From positions 1,240,001 to 1,304,000 of the forward strand of contig NZ_BCRM01000001.1 of NCBI RefSeq assembly GCF_001552595.1: DNA of 64,000 bases, read 5' to 3'. Source of the DNA: Rhodococcus erythropolis NBRC 15567. Its GTDB lineage: Bacteria > Actinomycetota > Actinomycetes > Mycobacteriales > Mycobacteriaceae. The notes below the pieces were generated by a model. It was given only the letters and a program-made list of their open reading frames with translations, did not search any database and was not told the origin of the DNA. The position numbers and the translations under genes are program-made. Shown one piece after another: positions 8,763-17,751 of this stretch (position 1 is the first letter of the stretch; each line of letters starts with the position of its first letter).

Positions 8763-9862
8763 TCGCCGATTCCCAGGTACGCGGTCAGTTCGCGCGCTGC
8801 CGCTTGGCCGGCGCGGTTGGCTCCGATCGTCGACGACGACGGTCCGTATCCCACCAGGTGCACGCGAGGGTCGGCTTCGACCTGCGTGGCGAGGCGCCCG
8901 GTCATCGGGATTCCGCCACCCGGTCCGCGCAGGTGCAACGGCGCCAGGTGATCGAGTGAGCTACGAAAACCGGTGCACCACAAGATGACATCGGCGTCGA
9001 CGACGGTACCGTCGGCCCACTTCACGCCGTTCGGAAGAATTTCGGAGAACATCGGCAGTCGATTCATCACACCACGCTCTCGCGCTGCCCGGATGGCAGG
9101 CGTCACGGGGAGGCCGGTCACCGAGACAACGGATCCCGGTGGCAGGCCGCGTCGTACACGATCTTCGACCATGGCAACCGCATCGCGGCCGATGTCCGGC
9201 GTGAACGGCTCGTCGCGGAACTCGGGTTCGCGCCGCGTCACCCAGGTAGTGGTCGTGACGCGTGAGATCTCGTCGAGCAGTTGGACGGCCGAGATACCGC
9301 CGCCGACCACCACAACATGTTTGCCTTCGAACTCCGCAGCGGTTCGATAGTCCTTCGTATGGAGCTGTCGGCCACGGAAGGACTCGGCCCCGCGATAGTG
9401 GGGGATGAAGGGGCGCTCCCAGGTTCCCGTCGCGTTGATCAAGCCTCGCGCCGCGAACACCCCCTGGTCGGTTTCGATTCGCAGTCGCTCTTCCCTCGGA
9501 CACACCACCCGTGTGTGTACCGGGCGGTGGACGGGAAGTTCGAATTGCTTTTCGTACAGTTCGAAGTAATGGGGGACCGCCACCGATGCAGGCACTTGTT
9601 CGGCGTCTGTACCGGTGGTTTCCGCAAAGGACATCCCCGGGAGGTCGTGCACACCGTTGACGGTGCTCAGTGTCAGGCTCGGCCAGCGGAACTGCCACGC
9701 TCCACCCGGACCGGACGCATGATCGAGCACCACGAACCCCGATTCGGGTTCGATTCCGAACTTGCGCAGGTAATACGCGGCGGAGAGTCCGGCCTGTCCC
9801 GCGCCGATCACCACCACGTCAACCGGGTGTGGTTGCTGTGCGGCAAGGTCGTCTGTACTCAT
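8759..9862 (-). CDS. FAD-dependent NAD(P)-binding monooxygenase (YczI/CzcO-like)
   Basis: The start is taken at the ATG at 9862 (MSTDDLAAQQ), preceded by a strong AGGAGG; this gives 367 residues. An FAD-binding Rossmann motif GAGQAG is at 20-25 and the NADPH-binding GGGISA at 187-192. A GTWERPFIPHYRG segment matches the flavin-containing monooxygenase linker. The C terminus has the ATG-motif-like LHLVGYGPSSSTIGANRAG region. It likely oxygenates an organic substrate or reduces quinone/metal. It overlaps the phospholipase-like gene by 4 nt and is divergent from the EchA6-like gene. Confidence 0.85.
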   Translation of the reverse strand: MSTDDLAAQQPHPVDVVVIGAGQAGLSAAYYLRKFGIEPESGFVVLDHASGPGGAWQFRWPSLTLSTVNGVHDLPGMSFAETTGTDAEQVPASVAVPHYFELYEKQFELPVHRPVHTRVVCPREERLRIETDQGVFAARGLINATGTWERPFIPHYRGAESFRGRQLHTKDYRTAAEFEGKHVVVVGGGISAVQLLDEISRVTTTTWVTRREPEFRDEPFTPDIGRDAVAMVEDRVRRGLPPGSVVSVTGLPVTPAIRAARERGVMNRLPMFSEILPNGVKWADGTVVDADVILWCTGFRSSLDHLAPLHLRGPGGGIPMTGRLATQVEADPRVHLVGYGPSSSTIGANRAGQAAARELTAYLGIGE

Positions 9863-9889
9863 CGGTAATCTAACCTCCTGATGTACAGA

Positions 9890-9907
9890 ACTTAGCTGCA
9901 GAGAAGT
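9890..9907. promoter_or_regulatory. Imperfect palindrome in the monooxygenase/crotonase divergent promoter
   Basis: ACTT-AG-CTGCAG-AG-AAGT has complementary outer arms (9890-9893, 9904-9907) around a perfect CTGCAG centre. It sits 28 nt upstream of the leftward gene start and 68 nt before the rightward one. This could be a repressor site, but no regulator gene is adjacent. Confidence 0.3.
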
Positions 9908-9974
9908 ATGCGGACGGTAGCGGCGCCTCGGAACTCCCGTGTGTCGAGCCTTCCAGAAACGAAAGTGAGCGGAC

Positions 9975-10706
9975 ATGATCGGGTTCTCCCGTGACGGCAA
10001 CGTCGTGACCATCGAGTTGCAGCGTCACGAGCGTCGTAATGCGCTCAGCGCCGAACTCTGCATCGCAATACGGGACGCGATGAACGCGGCAGTCGCCGAG
10101 CATGCGCACGTTGTCGTCATCACCGGTGAGGGATCGGCGTTCTGTGCAGGCGCGGACCTGTCCGGCGACGTCTACATGGAGGGCTTCACCGACCGCTTGT
10201 TCGAAATGCTCCGGTCGATCGACACGGCGCCCATCCCCGTCATTGCCGCTGTCAACGGTCCGGCCGTCGGCGCCGGTACCCAGCTGGCCATCGCGTCGGA
10301 TCTGCGCGTCGTGGCACCGACCGCTCGCTTCGGAATCCCCGCGGCCACCCTCGGAGTCTCGGTGGACAAGTGGACCATGCGTCGGCTCGCGTCGCTGGTC
10401 GGCGGCGGTCCGGCGCGTACCATTCTGCTCGGCATCGAACAGATCGGCGCCGAGGAAGCTTTCACGCGCGGTCTCGCCAACAAGCTCGGAACCCTCGACG
10501 ACGCTCAGGAATGGGCGCACCGCATCGCCAATCTCGCACCGCTGTCGTTGCGGCACATGAAGATGGTTCTCAACGACGACGGCACCATGGAGGAACAGTC
10601 TCCCGAGCAACTCGACGCCCTCCACGCCGCCTGGCTCAGCGAGGACGTCCAGGAAGCCCGCGCCGCCCGCATCGAGAACCGCCCTCCCGTATTCAAGGGA
10701 AAGTAA
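9975..10706 (+). CDS. echA6: Crotonase-fold protein, EchA6-like, without the canonical catalytic glutamate
   Basis: A 243-residue crotonase, the same length I recall for M. tuberculosis EchA6. It has GSAFCAGADLSG (53-64) and the oxyanion-hole strand NGPAVGAGTQLA (94-105). Where active enoyl-CoA hydratases have a glutamate in ARFGxPE, this protein reads FGIPAATLGV followed by DKWTMRRL, so one catalytic acid is missing. EchA6 is a non-catalytic acyl-CoA carrier linked to mycolic acid synthesis. Position before an Rv0906-like hydrolase and a CtpE ATPase supports orthology. The alternative is an ordinary hydratase/isomerase with a different acid. Confidence 0.75.
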   Translation: MIGFSRDGNVVTIELQRHERRNALSAELCIAIRDAMNAAVAEHAHVVVITGEGSAFCAGADLSGDVYMEGFTDRLFEMLRSIDTAPIPVIAAVNGPAVGAGTQLAIASDLRVVAPTARFGIPAATLGVSVDKWTMRRLASLVGGGPARTILLGIEQIGAEEAFTRGLANKLGTLDDAQEWAHRIANLAPLSLRHMKMVLNDDGTMEEQSPEQLDALHAAWLSEDVQEARAARIENRPPVFKGK

Positions 10707-10768
10707 AGCTCGTTGCAGGGAAAACAGGCACCAGGCACGCGGGACAGATAGTGGCTACGCTCGTCTGA

Positions 10769-11884
10769 ATGAAGAAGACGACGGTTCTGGGAGTTGCGGC
10801 TGTTGCCGCGGCGACAGGGTGGGTGGCGCGAGCCGCATGGGGAATCCCGACGCAGATCGGGGCGTCGCGAAACACAGTGCAACCGTATGCGGCGATGTCC
10901 CCGCGATACCGGGACCGCCAGTTCCACAACTCGGAGCCCAGCAGCACTCTGGTTCCGGGCACCGATGCCGGGATGTTCAAGTCGATGGCTACACGGGGGT
11001 CGACGGGTCGGCCGCGTCAGCCGATTCCGTTGGCAACTCCGCTGGCGCCGTCGGTAGCGGGTGACGCGGCCGTGACGTGGTACGGCCATTCGAGTGTTCT
11101 CGTCGAGGTCGACGGTTACCGCGTTCTCGCCGATCCGGTGTGGAGCGAACGCGTATCACCCTCGGCCACAGTAGGTCCCGCACGTATGCATCCCACTCCC
11201 GTGGCCTTGGCTGATCTACCGACGGTAGATGCGATAGTCATCTCGCATGATCATTACGACCACCTCGACATGGCGACGGTCAAGATTCTGACTCGCACCC
11301 AGACCGCTCCGTTTGTCGTTCCGATCGGTATCGGGGCTCACCTGCGGCACTGGAAGGTGCCCGAGAACCGGATCGTGGAATTGGACTGGGACGAGTCGAC
11401 AAAAATCGACGACCTGGTTCTCACGTGCACCGAGGCTCGTCACTTCTCCGGTCGTGGCCTCGTCCGGAACACGACGCAGTGGGCGTCGTGGGTATTCGCC
11501 GGTCCGAAGCACCGGGTGTTCTTCGGCGGAGACAGCGGATACACATCACGTTTCGAACAGTTGGGTGAAACCTATGGGCCTTTCGATCTGACGCTTCTCC
11601 CCGTGGGCGCGTACGACGTGCGCTGGCCGGACATTCACATGAATCCGGAAGAGGCAGTGCAGACACACATCGACCTCAACAAGGGCGACGGATCGCGCGG
11701 TGTCTTCGTACCGATCCACTGGGCGACCTTCAACCTCGCGTTTCACTCGTGGTCGGAGCCGATCATTCGCCTCAACGAGTCGGCCGCAGAGGCGGGCACA
11801 ACAGTGTCGGTCCCGATGCCTGGCGGCAGGATCGACGCGTTGTCACCGACACCGCCGTCGAAGTGGTGGATACCACTGGGCTGA
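10769..11884 (+). CDS. MBL-fold metallohydrolase (NAPE-PLD/Rv0906-like), membrane anchored
   Basis: A 371-residue metallo-beta-lactamase-fold protein. An N-terminal hydrophobic segment (about 4-24) suggests a signal anchor or export signal. The motif HDHYDHLD (160-167) supplies the HxHxDH zinc ligands, and FGGDSGYTSRF and PVGAY are typical of the N-acyl-phosphatidylethanolamine phospholipase D-like branch. It probably hydrolyses a phosphodiester or lipid at the envelope. It lies 62 nt after the EchA6-like gene and 76 nt before the P-ATPase, in the order recalled for Rv0905-Rv0906-Rv0908. Confidence 0.85.
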   Translation: MKKTTVLGVAAVAAATGWVARAAWGIPTQIGASRNTVQPYAAMSPRYRDRQFHNSEPSSTLVPGTDAGMFKSMATRGSTGRPRQPIPLATPLAPSVAGDAAVTWYGHSSVLVEVDGYRVLADPVWSERVSPSATVGPARMHPTPVALADLPTVDAIVISHDHYDHLDMATVKILTRTQTAPFVVPIGIGAHLRHWKVPENRIVELDWDESTKIDDLVLTCTEARHFSGRGLVRNTTQWASWVFAGPKHRVFFGGDSGYTSRFEQLGETYGPFDLTLLPVGAYDVRWPDIHMNPEEAVQTHIDLNKGDGSRGVFVPIHWATFNLAFHSWSEPIIRLNESAAEAGTTVSVPMPGGRIDALSPTPPSKWWIPLG

Positions 11885-11960
11885 GCGGAGAAGTGCCGCG
11901 GACGTGGTTGCCTGTCGAGTCGAACCCTGATTAGTTGCTCCGGGTGCGTAATCTTTGACC

Positions 11961-14465
11961 ATGGCTCACGAGCACACCAGTTCAGAAGAGACAGCAGTGG
12001 CGGTAGCGCCTGAGCGATTGCCGGACGACGTAGACGTCGCCCGCGGTCTGACCGCCGATCAGGTTGCAGCAAGGATCGCGTCGGGACAAACCAACGATGT
12101 ACCGGACCGGGCGTCCCGCTCGGTCAAGGACATCATCCGCGGCAACGTCTTCACACGCATCAACGCGATCCTGACCGTGTTGTTGGTGATCGTGCTCGCG
12201 ACGGGCTCGATCATCGACGGCATGTTCGGGTTGTTGATCATCGCGAACAGCGGTATCGGCATCATCCAGGAGATCCGCGCCAAGCGCACGCTCGACGCTC
12301 TGGCCATCGTGAGTCAGGCCAAGCCCATGGTCAGGCGTGACGGCGTCGCCGTGGCAATGGCGCCCAAAGATGTTGTGCTCGATGACATTATCGAACTCGG
12401 ATCCGGTGACCAGATAGTCGTCGACGGTGAGGTGGTCAGTTCTGCCGCACTCGAGGTCGACGAATCGCTGCTCACCGGTGAGGCTGATCCGGTTCACAAG
12501 GCGAGCGGCCAGCAAGTGCTGTCGGGCAGTTTCGTTGCCGCAGGCAGCGGCGCGTACCGCGCCACCAAGGTCGGTGGAGATGCATACGCGGCCAAGCTGG
12601 CCGAAGAGGCGAGCAAGTTCACCCTCGTGCATTCGGAACTGCGCAGCGGTATCGACAAGATCCTGAAATTCATCACCTATCTGATGATTCCGGCGGGAGC
12701 GCTGATCATCTTCAATCAGCTCTTCACGATCGGCTTGCCGATCCGACCCGCCCTCAACGGCATGGTGGCAGCGCTGGTTCCGATGGTTCCCGAAGGCCTT
12801 GTGCTCATGACGTCCATTGCTTTTGCGGTCGGGGTCATCCGATTGGGCAAGCGCCAGTGCCTCGTTCAGGAGTTGCCGGCGATCGAAGGCTTGGCCCGTG
12901 TCGACGTGGTGTGCGCGGACAAGACCGGAACGCTGACCGAGAACGGCATGCGCCTGTCCGAGGTCGACGTCGCACCGGGTGGATCAGGGGAGTCTGCAGT
13001 CAAGTCCGCGTTGAGCGCGATGGCCGCGTCCGACCCTCGCCCCAACGCGAGCGTTCTGGCGATTCGCGAGTCTCTCTCCGACGATTCCGGCTGGGGCGAA
13101 GCCACCGCGCTCGCGCCGTTCTCCTCGGCGAAGAAGTGGAGTGGCCAGTCGTACGGCAGTCACGGCAACTGGGTGCTCGGTGCCCCGGACGTGCTGCTCG
13201 ATCCAGACTCGGAGATGGCCCGCAAGGCAGAAGAAGTGGGTTCGAGCGGGCTTCGTGTCCTCATGCTCGGCAGCAGCAACCTTCCCGTCGACGACGCCGA
13301 CGCGCCGGGCACCGTCACCCCTGAGGCTCTGGTCGTACTCGAGCAGAAGGTGCGTCCGGACGCGCAGGAGACGTTGGAGTACTTCGCCAGCCAGAAGGTC
13401 GCGGTCAAGGTCATTTCCGGCGACAACGCGGTTTCCGTCGGCGCCGTTGCCGGTTCCCTCGGGCTCGAGGGTGGTGACCGTCCCATCGACGCGCGGGATC
13501 TTCCCAGCGATCAGGAAAAGCTGGCGGACACTCTCGACGGAGCAACGACGTTCGGTCGAGTACGACCGGATCAGAAGCGGGAAATGGTCGCTGCCTTGCA
13601 GTCTCGCGGACATACCGTCGCGATGACCGGTGACGGCGTCAACGACGTGCTCGCCCTCAAGGACGCCGACATCGGAGTCTCGATGGGTTCGGGCAGTCCG
13701 GCGACCCGAGCCGTGGCCCAGATCGTGCTGCTGGACAACAAGTTCGCGACGCTCCCGTACGTCGTCGCGGAAGGCCGCCGAGTGATCGGCAACATCGAGC
13801 GTGTGTCGAATCTGTTCCTGACCAAGACCGTCTACTCGGTGGTGCTTGCGTTCCTGATCGGCATCACCGGCGTCCTGTCCCAGGTCTTCGACTTCGAACC
13901 GCTGCCGTACCCGTTCCTGCCCCGCCACGTCACGATCGCGGCGTGGTTCACGATCGGTATCCCGGCCTTCATCTTGTCTCTCGCCCCCAACAACGAGCGC
14001 GCCCGAACCGGTTTCGTCTCCCGCGTGATGCGTCTGGCGTTGCCGTCGGGCCTGATCATCGGCATCACCACGTTCATCTCCTACGTGTTGGCTTACCAAG
14101 GCCCCGACCAGACGGAGACCCAGAAGATCCAGGCCGGAACCAGTGCACTCATCACGTTGATCATGATCGCCGTGTGGGTCCTGGCCGTCGTTGCTCGGCC
14201 GTACGTGTGGTGGAAGCTCGTTCTGATCGGCGGTTCGGTTGCCGGGTACCTCATCCTGTTCGCGCTGCCGTTCACTCGTGAGTTCTTCAAGCTTGATCCG
14301 AGCAACGTCGCTGCGACGACGCTCGCGATCACCCTCGGCGCTATCGGCGTTGTGCTCGTGGAACTCTCGTGGTGGATCAGCGCACGCCTGCACGGGGAGA
14401 AGCGGAAGATTTTCGCGACGCCCGACGACCTGCCCGGCGAGCATCACCACGCCCACAGTGAGTAA
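11961..14465 (+). CDS. ctpE: Cation-translocating P-type ATPase, CtpE-like
   Basis: The start is the ATG at 11961 (MAHEHTSS), giving 834 residues. It has the actuator TGE loop (LLTGEAD, about 171-177), the TM4 motif PEGL (277-280), the phosphorylation motif DKTGTLT with D320, the hinge MTGDGVND and about eight to ten transmembrane helices. PEGL rather than CPC excludes a heavy-metal pump and matches Ca2+-type ATPases; M. tuberculosis CtpE (Rv0908) has been described as a calcium transporter. The C terminus ends in a His-rich EHHHAHSE tail. It converges on the GGDEF gene with 6 nt between. Confidence 0.88.
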   Translation: MAHEHTSSEETAVAVAPERLPDDVDVARGLTADQVAARIASGQTNDVPDRASRSVKDIIRGNVFTRINAILTVLLVIVLATGSIIDGMFGLLIIANSGIGIIQEIRAKRTLDALAIVSQAKPMVRRDGVAVAMAPKDVVLDDIIELGSGDQIVVDGEVVSSAALEVDESLLTGEADPVHKASGQQVLSGSFVAAGSGAYRATKVGGDAYAAKLAEEASKFTLVHSELRSGIDKILKFITYLMIPAGALIIFNQLFTIGLPIRPALNGMVAALVPMVPEGLVLMTSIAFAVGVIRLGKRQCLVQELPAIEGLARVDVVCADKTGTLTENGMRLSEVDVAPGGSGESAVKSALSAMAASDPRPNASVLAIRESLSDDSGWGEATALAPFSSAKKWSGQSYGSHGNWVLGAPDVLLDPDSEMARKAEEVGSSGLRVLMLGSSNLPVDDADAPGTVTPEALVVLEQKVRPDAQETLEYFASQKVAVKVISGDNAVSVGAVAGSLGLEGGDRPIDARDLPSDQEKLADTLDGATTFGRVRPDQKREMVAALQSRGHTVAMTGDGVNDVLALKDADIGVSMGSGSPATRAVAQIVLLDNKFATLPYVVAEGRRVIGNIERVSNLFLTKTVYSVVLAFLIGITGVLSQVFDFEPLPYPFLPRHVTIAAWFTIGIPAFILSLAPNNERARTGFVSRVMRLALPSGLIIGITTFISYVLAYQGPDQTETQKIQAGTSALITLIMIAVWVLAVVARPYVWWKLVLIGGSVAGYLILFALPFTREFFKLDPSNVAATTLAITLGAIGVVLVELSWWISARLHGEKRKIFATPDDLPGEHHHAHSE

Positions 14466-14471
14466 GTAGTT

Positions 14472-15638
14472 TCAGCGCCTGAACATCTGCACCCAGGCAA
14501 TGCGATCGCCGCCGCGCTTCTTGGCCCGGTACATCGCATTGTCTGCGTGCTCGATCAGTTCGTTGACAGCCCGATCCGGTAAGTCCGTCTCGGGACAGAG
14601 GTAGACGCTGACGCCGGTACTGGCGGATACGGGATAGGGATCGGAGTCGGACGAGACCGCCGAATGTATCTCGGTGGCGACCTGTTCGATATCTCCTCGA
14701 TCGACTCCGCGCAGGACGACGAACTCGTCGCCGCCGATTCGCGCCACCACTGCCTCGGGCCCGGCGGCAGCGATGAGGCGGTCAGCGACAGCGGTCAACC
14801 CGTCGTCACCTGCTACGTGACCGTGCGTGTCGTTGAGGATTTTGAACGAGTCGACGTCGATGAGCAGTGCGATCAGAGCCTGCGTTCGATCACCGCGCAG
14901 CAGATGCTGTGCCTCGTCCTGGAGTCCGCGGCGATTGAGTGTCGCGGTGAGGTAGTCCCGGTGAGCGTTTCGTGCGTCGTCGGTCAGGCGCAGCCAGACG
15001 ATCTGCAGAATCCACGCGGTGGAGAAAACCACACCGGCAACCATCAGATAGAGATTCACGACCACCCAGTCGTCGTTGACCGGCTCGGACATCGCCATGG
15101 CAGCGAGCGTCGTGCAGACAGCAAGAGCCCAGCCGATGTGGGTCACGGCAACACGCGGACTGTGAACTATCGCCGTGTAGAAGCCGATCATGATGAACAG
15201 GACGCAACCCAGCGTTCCGACGAACGCTGTGCGAACCGCGAAGAAGAGCGTGACGGCGAGCCAGAGGTCGGCCCAGACGACAAAGGCCACGGATTGGCGC
15301 CAGGTGGGCCACGATTCGTTTCGCACCCAACGGCAACCGGCATAGACCCCGCTGATGGTCCCGACTGCGAGGATGGACCGTGCAAGGGCGGAATCGGAAC
15401 CGAAGCGGCTCAACTGCATGGTCGCCGCGATCAGCGCGAAGAGAAAACACCACACCGCGACTAATTTGCGTCCGGGAACGGTCAGCCCGCGAGTGTCGAG
15501 GAATCGGGGGAGCCAGGTGTAATCGGTGCGATCCGACCACCACCGGGACAGCAGTTCACGCGTGGGGTGGGGGTCGCCCCCCGTCCCGCGCAGTCCTGCA
15601 TTCAATCCGGGCACCTGTCGATGTCGATGGGTGATCAA
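14472..15638 (-). CDS. Membrane-bound GGDEF diguanylate cyclase
   Basis: A 388-residue protein with about six transmembrane helices between residues 56 and 215, then a cytoplasmic GGDEF domain. The active-site motif is IGGDEF (GGDEF 302-306), with LIDVDSFKILNDTHGH (259-274) as the metal-binding strand and phosphate loop, so it should be catalytically competent. No RxxD inhibitory site is seen immediately upstream of GGDEF, so c-di-GMP product inhibition is not predicted. It may pair functionally with c-di-GMP targets elsewhere in the chromosome; none is seen in this window. Confidence 0.88.
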   Translation of the reverse strand: MITHRHRQVPGLNAGLRGTGGDPHPTRELLSRWWSDRTDYTWLPRFLDTRGLTVPGRKLVAVWCFLFALIAATMQLSRFGSDSALARSILAVGTISGVYAGCRWVRNESWPTWRQSVAFVVWADLWLAVTLFFAVRTAFVGTLGCVLFIMIGFYTAIVHSPRVAVTHIGWALAVCTTLAAMAMSEPVNDDWVVVNLYLMVAGVVFSTAWILQIVWLRLTDDARNAHRDYLTATLNRRGLQDEAQHLLRGDRTQALIALLIDVDSFKILNDTHGHVAGDDGLTAVADRLIAAAGPEAVVARIGGDEFVVLRGVDRGDIEQVATEIHSAVSSDSDPYPVSASTGVSVYLCPETDLPDRAVNELIEHADNAMYRAKKRGGDRIAWVQMFRR

Positions 15639-15794
15639 TCAGCTATTGGCGGGTTAACGCTACCTCGAGTTGCGCGCGGCTCGAACGCACGGACCTGCTT
15701 TCTGGCGTAGAGGCCGTCGACCTGTGAGAATCGAAGGGCGCGGAGGAACGATTCCGCCGAAGGATGTGCGTCAGCACCGGGAGAGGACACGGAC

Positions 15795-15986
15795 ATGGGT
15801 TTCTTGGACAACGTCAAGGGATTGGTCGAAAAGGGCCAGGAGCTCGCAGCGGAGAACTCCGACAAGGTTCACGACGCGATCGACAAGGTGGCCGACATCG
15901 CCGACGACAAGACCGGCAACAAGTACGGCGATCAGATCGACAAGGCAGCCGAGGCCGCCAAGAAGGCTGTTCCCGAAAAGCAGTAA
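15795..15986 (+). CDS. MT0933/Rv0909-like antitoxin family small protein
   Basis: A 63-residue, highly charged, helical protein (MGFLDNVKGLVEKGQE..., with DDKTGNKYGDQIDKAAEAAK in the middle) that fits the MT0933_antitox family. In M. tuberculosis, Rv0909 is paired with the adjacent SRPBCC protein Rv0910 as a proposed toxin-antitoxin system. Here the adjacent gene is an antiporter and the Rv0910-like gene lies about 10 kb to the right (25780-26211). It has a good Shine-Dalgarno (GGAGAGGA) and its own terminator, so it is a monocistronic unit. Confidence 0.8.
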   Translation: MGFLDNVKGLVEKGQELAAENSDKVHDAIDKVADIADDKTGNKYGDQIDKAAEAAKKAVPEKQ

Positions 15987-16016
15987 AACCGGATTCGGCC
16001 ATACCGTTGCTCAGGG

Positions 16017-16041
16017 GCCCGTAACCGAAAAGGTTGCGGGC
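16017..16041 (+). terminator. Terminator of the antitoxin-like gene
   Basis: GCCCGTAACC (16017-16026), loop GAAAA, then GGTTGCGGGC (16032-16041): a 10-bp stem with one G-T pair, followed by TTCTGT. It begins 30 nt past the stop codon. Confidence 0.75.
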
Positions 16042-16092
16042 TTCTGTGCCTCCGCTGGGTGAACTCCCAGGGTCGGCGGGCAGAATGAACGC

Positions 16093-17736
16093 GTGAACTT
16101 CACCTGGATTCTGCTGGTTGTCATTGCCGCCATCGCAGTCACCGGGCTGTCCAATCGACGAAACCTGCAGGCCCCGCTGGTCCTGGTGACCGTGGGCTCG
16201 GTCGCCTCCTTCGTCCCCGGTATGCCGCGGCCCGAACTGGACCCCCACGTCATTCTCGGTGTGGTCCTGCCGCCGCTTCTCTACTCGGCCGCTCTCAAGT
16301 TCTCGGTCGCGACCTTCAAACGCAACCTTGCGCCCATTCTGCGTCTCGGCGTCGGAATGGTGCTGGTGACGGCGTTCGTGGTTGCCTTCTTCGCCGAATG
16401 GATGGTTCCCGAGTTCACTATCGGCGCCGCCCTCGTGCTCGGAGCTGTGATCGCGCCGACCGATGCCGTCAGCGCGGTGGCGGTCGGTCAGAAACTCGGG
16501 CTCCCGAAACGAGTCATCGCCATCCTCACGGGCGAAGGGCTCGTCAACGACGCGACCGCGCTGACCCTCTTCACCGTCGCGGTCGCTGCCGTGACCGGAA
16601 CGCGAATTGCGACGGATTCGCCCCTGTTGTTCTTCGCGTACGAAGTAATCGGCGGCGTTGTCGTCGGCTTGGTGCTCGCGTTTGTCGTCAAGTTCGTTCG
16701 CGCCCGCATGTACGACTCTCCACTCGAAACCGGCTTGGGGCTGGTCCTTCCGTTCGCTGCCTACCTGGCCGCTGAAGAACTACACGCGTCCGGTGTTCTG
16801 GCCGTCGTGGTTGCTGGTCTGGTGATCGGACACTATTCGACGGACGCGTCGATCATGACCAGGCTGCAGGAGCGCTCGGTGTGGTCGAGCCTGGACACGC
16901 TCCTCGAGATGTTCGTCTTCGCGTACATGGGGCTGCAACTGAGCTTCGTGATCGACGATGTTGTCGCCGACGGGCTTCCGGTGCTTCACGTGTTCGCGTA
17001 CGGTCTGGCAGTCCTGGCCGTGGTCATCGTGATTCGGCCGGTGTGGCTGTTCCTGAGCTACTCCCGTGTGCGATTCGGTGTAACCCTGCGCCGTGATCGC
17101 GAGAATCAACTGACGTGGAAACAGAATCTGGTGGTCTCGTGGGCGGGAATGCGTGGTGTCGTCACTCTTGCTGCGGCCGGCGGTATCCCGTTCGCGCTCT
17201 CGTCCGGCGAGCCGTTCCCCGGACGCGGCGTCATTCAGGCGATCGCGTTCATCGTCGCGGTCGGGACACTGCTCATCCAGGGATCGACCTTGCCGTTCCT
17301 GATTCGTCGTCTCGACGTCGCGGATCCCTATGAACAATTGCGTACTCAGGAACAGATGGAGTTGGCACGCAACATTTCTCGCAAAGCCGGTGAGAAGGCG
17401 TTGGCAGACGCGGCTGCGCACCCTCCGTCGGGGATCGACGGAAAGGAATTGCAGGCAATTGTCGAGCGCGTACGCCGCTCGATGCAGGCGAGGCTTCAAC
17501 TCCAGGAGGTCGACGAGGACGCCGATCGCGAGGCCGCCTTGTGGAATGCGGGAGCGCTCTTCGACAAATTCCGGCATCAATCCCTTCGCTCGCAGCGAGT
17601 CGCACTGATCGCCGCGCGCGACGACGGAGATCTCGACGACGAGGTATTGCGTACCGTATTGGAAGGACTCGACATCGAAGAGGCCGCAGCCGAGGAACGT
17701 GTCAGGCGTCGCCGAGCAGGCAGCGCGGGCAAATAG
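16093..17736 (+). CDS. Na+/H+ antiporter, CPA1/NhaP family
   Basis: A 547-residue protein with about 12 transmembrane helices in residues 1-420 and a cytoplasmic C-terminal tail of about 120 charged residues. The CPA1 ion-binding motifs are PTDAVS (122-127) and the following GEGLVNDA (147-154), which carry the essential aspartates. It should exchange Na+ (or K+) for protons at the cytoplasmic membrane. The start is a GTG at 16093. The gene is followed after 15 nt by the secreted lipase and probably shares its transcript. Confidence 0.9.
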   Translation: MNFTWILLVVIAAIAVTGLSNRRNLQAPLVLVTVGSVASFVPGMPRPELDPHVILGVVLPPLLYSAALKFSVATFKRNLAPILRLGVGMVLVTAFVVAFFAEWMVPEFTIGAALVLGAVIAPTDAVSAVAVGQKLGLPKRVIAILTGEGLVNDATALTLFTVAVAAVTGTRIATDSPLLFFAYEVIGGVVVGLVLAFVVKFVRARMYDSPLETGLGLVLPFAAYLAAEELHASGVLAVVVAGLVIGHYSTDASIMTRLQERSVWSSLDTLLEMFVFAYMGLQLSFVIDDVVADGLPVLHVFAYGLAVLAVVIVIRPVWLFLSYSRVRFGVTLRRDRENQLTWKQNLVVSWAGMRGVVTLAAAGGIPFALSSGEPFPGRGVIQAIAFIVAVGTLLIQGSTLPFLIRRLDVADPYEQLRTQEQMELARNISRKAGEKALADAAAHPPSGIDGKELQAIVERVRRSMQARLQLQEVDEDADREAALWNAGALFDKFRHQSLRSQRVALIAARDDGDLDDEVLRTVLEGLDIEEAAAEERVRRRRAGSAGK

Positions 17737-17751
17737 AGGGGAACACTGCGT

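Noticed and set aside
12984-14456. 490-codon open frame antisense to the P-type ATPase gene
   Set aside because: It lies entirely inside a gene with clear P-ATPase motifs, its product is rich in Arg/His/Asp/Gly with no domain, and such frames are expected opposite high-GC coding regions.
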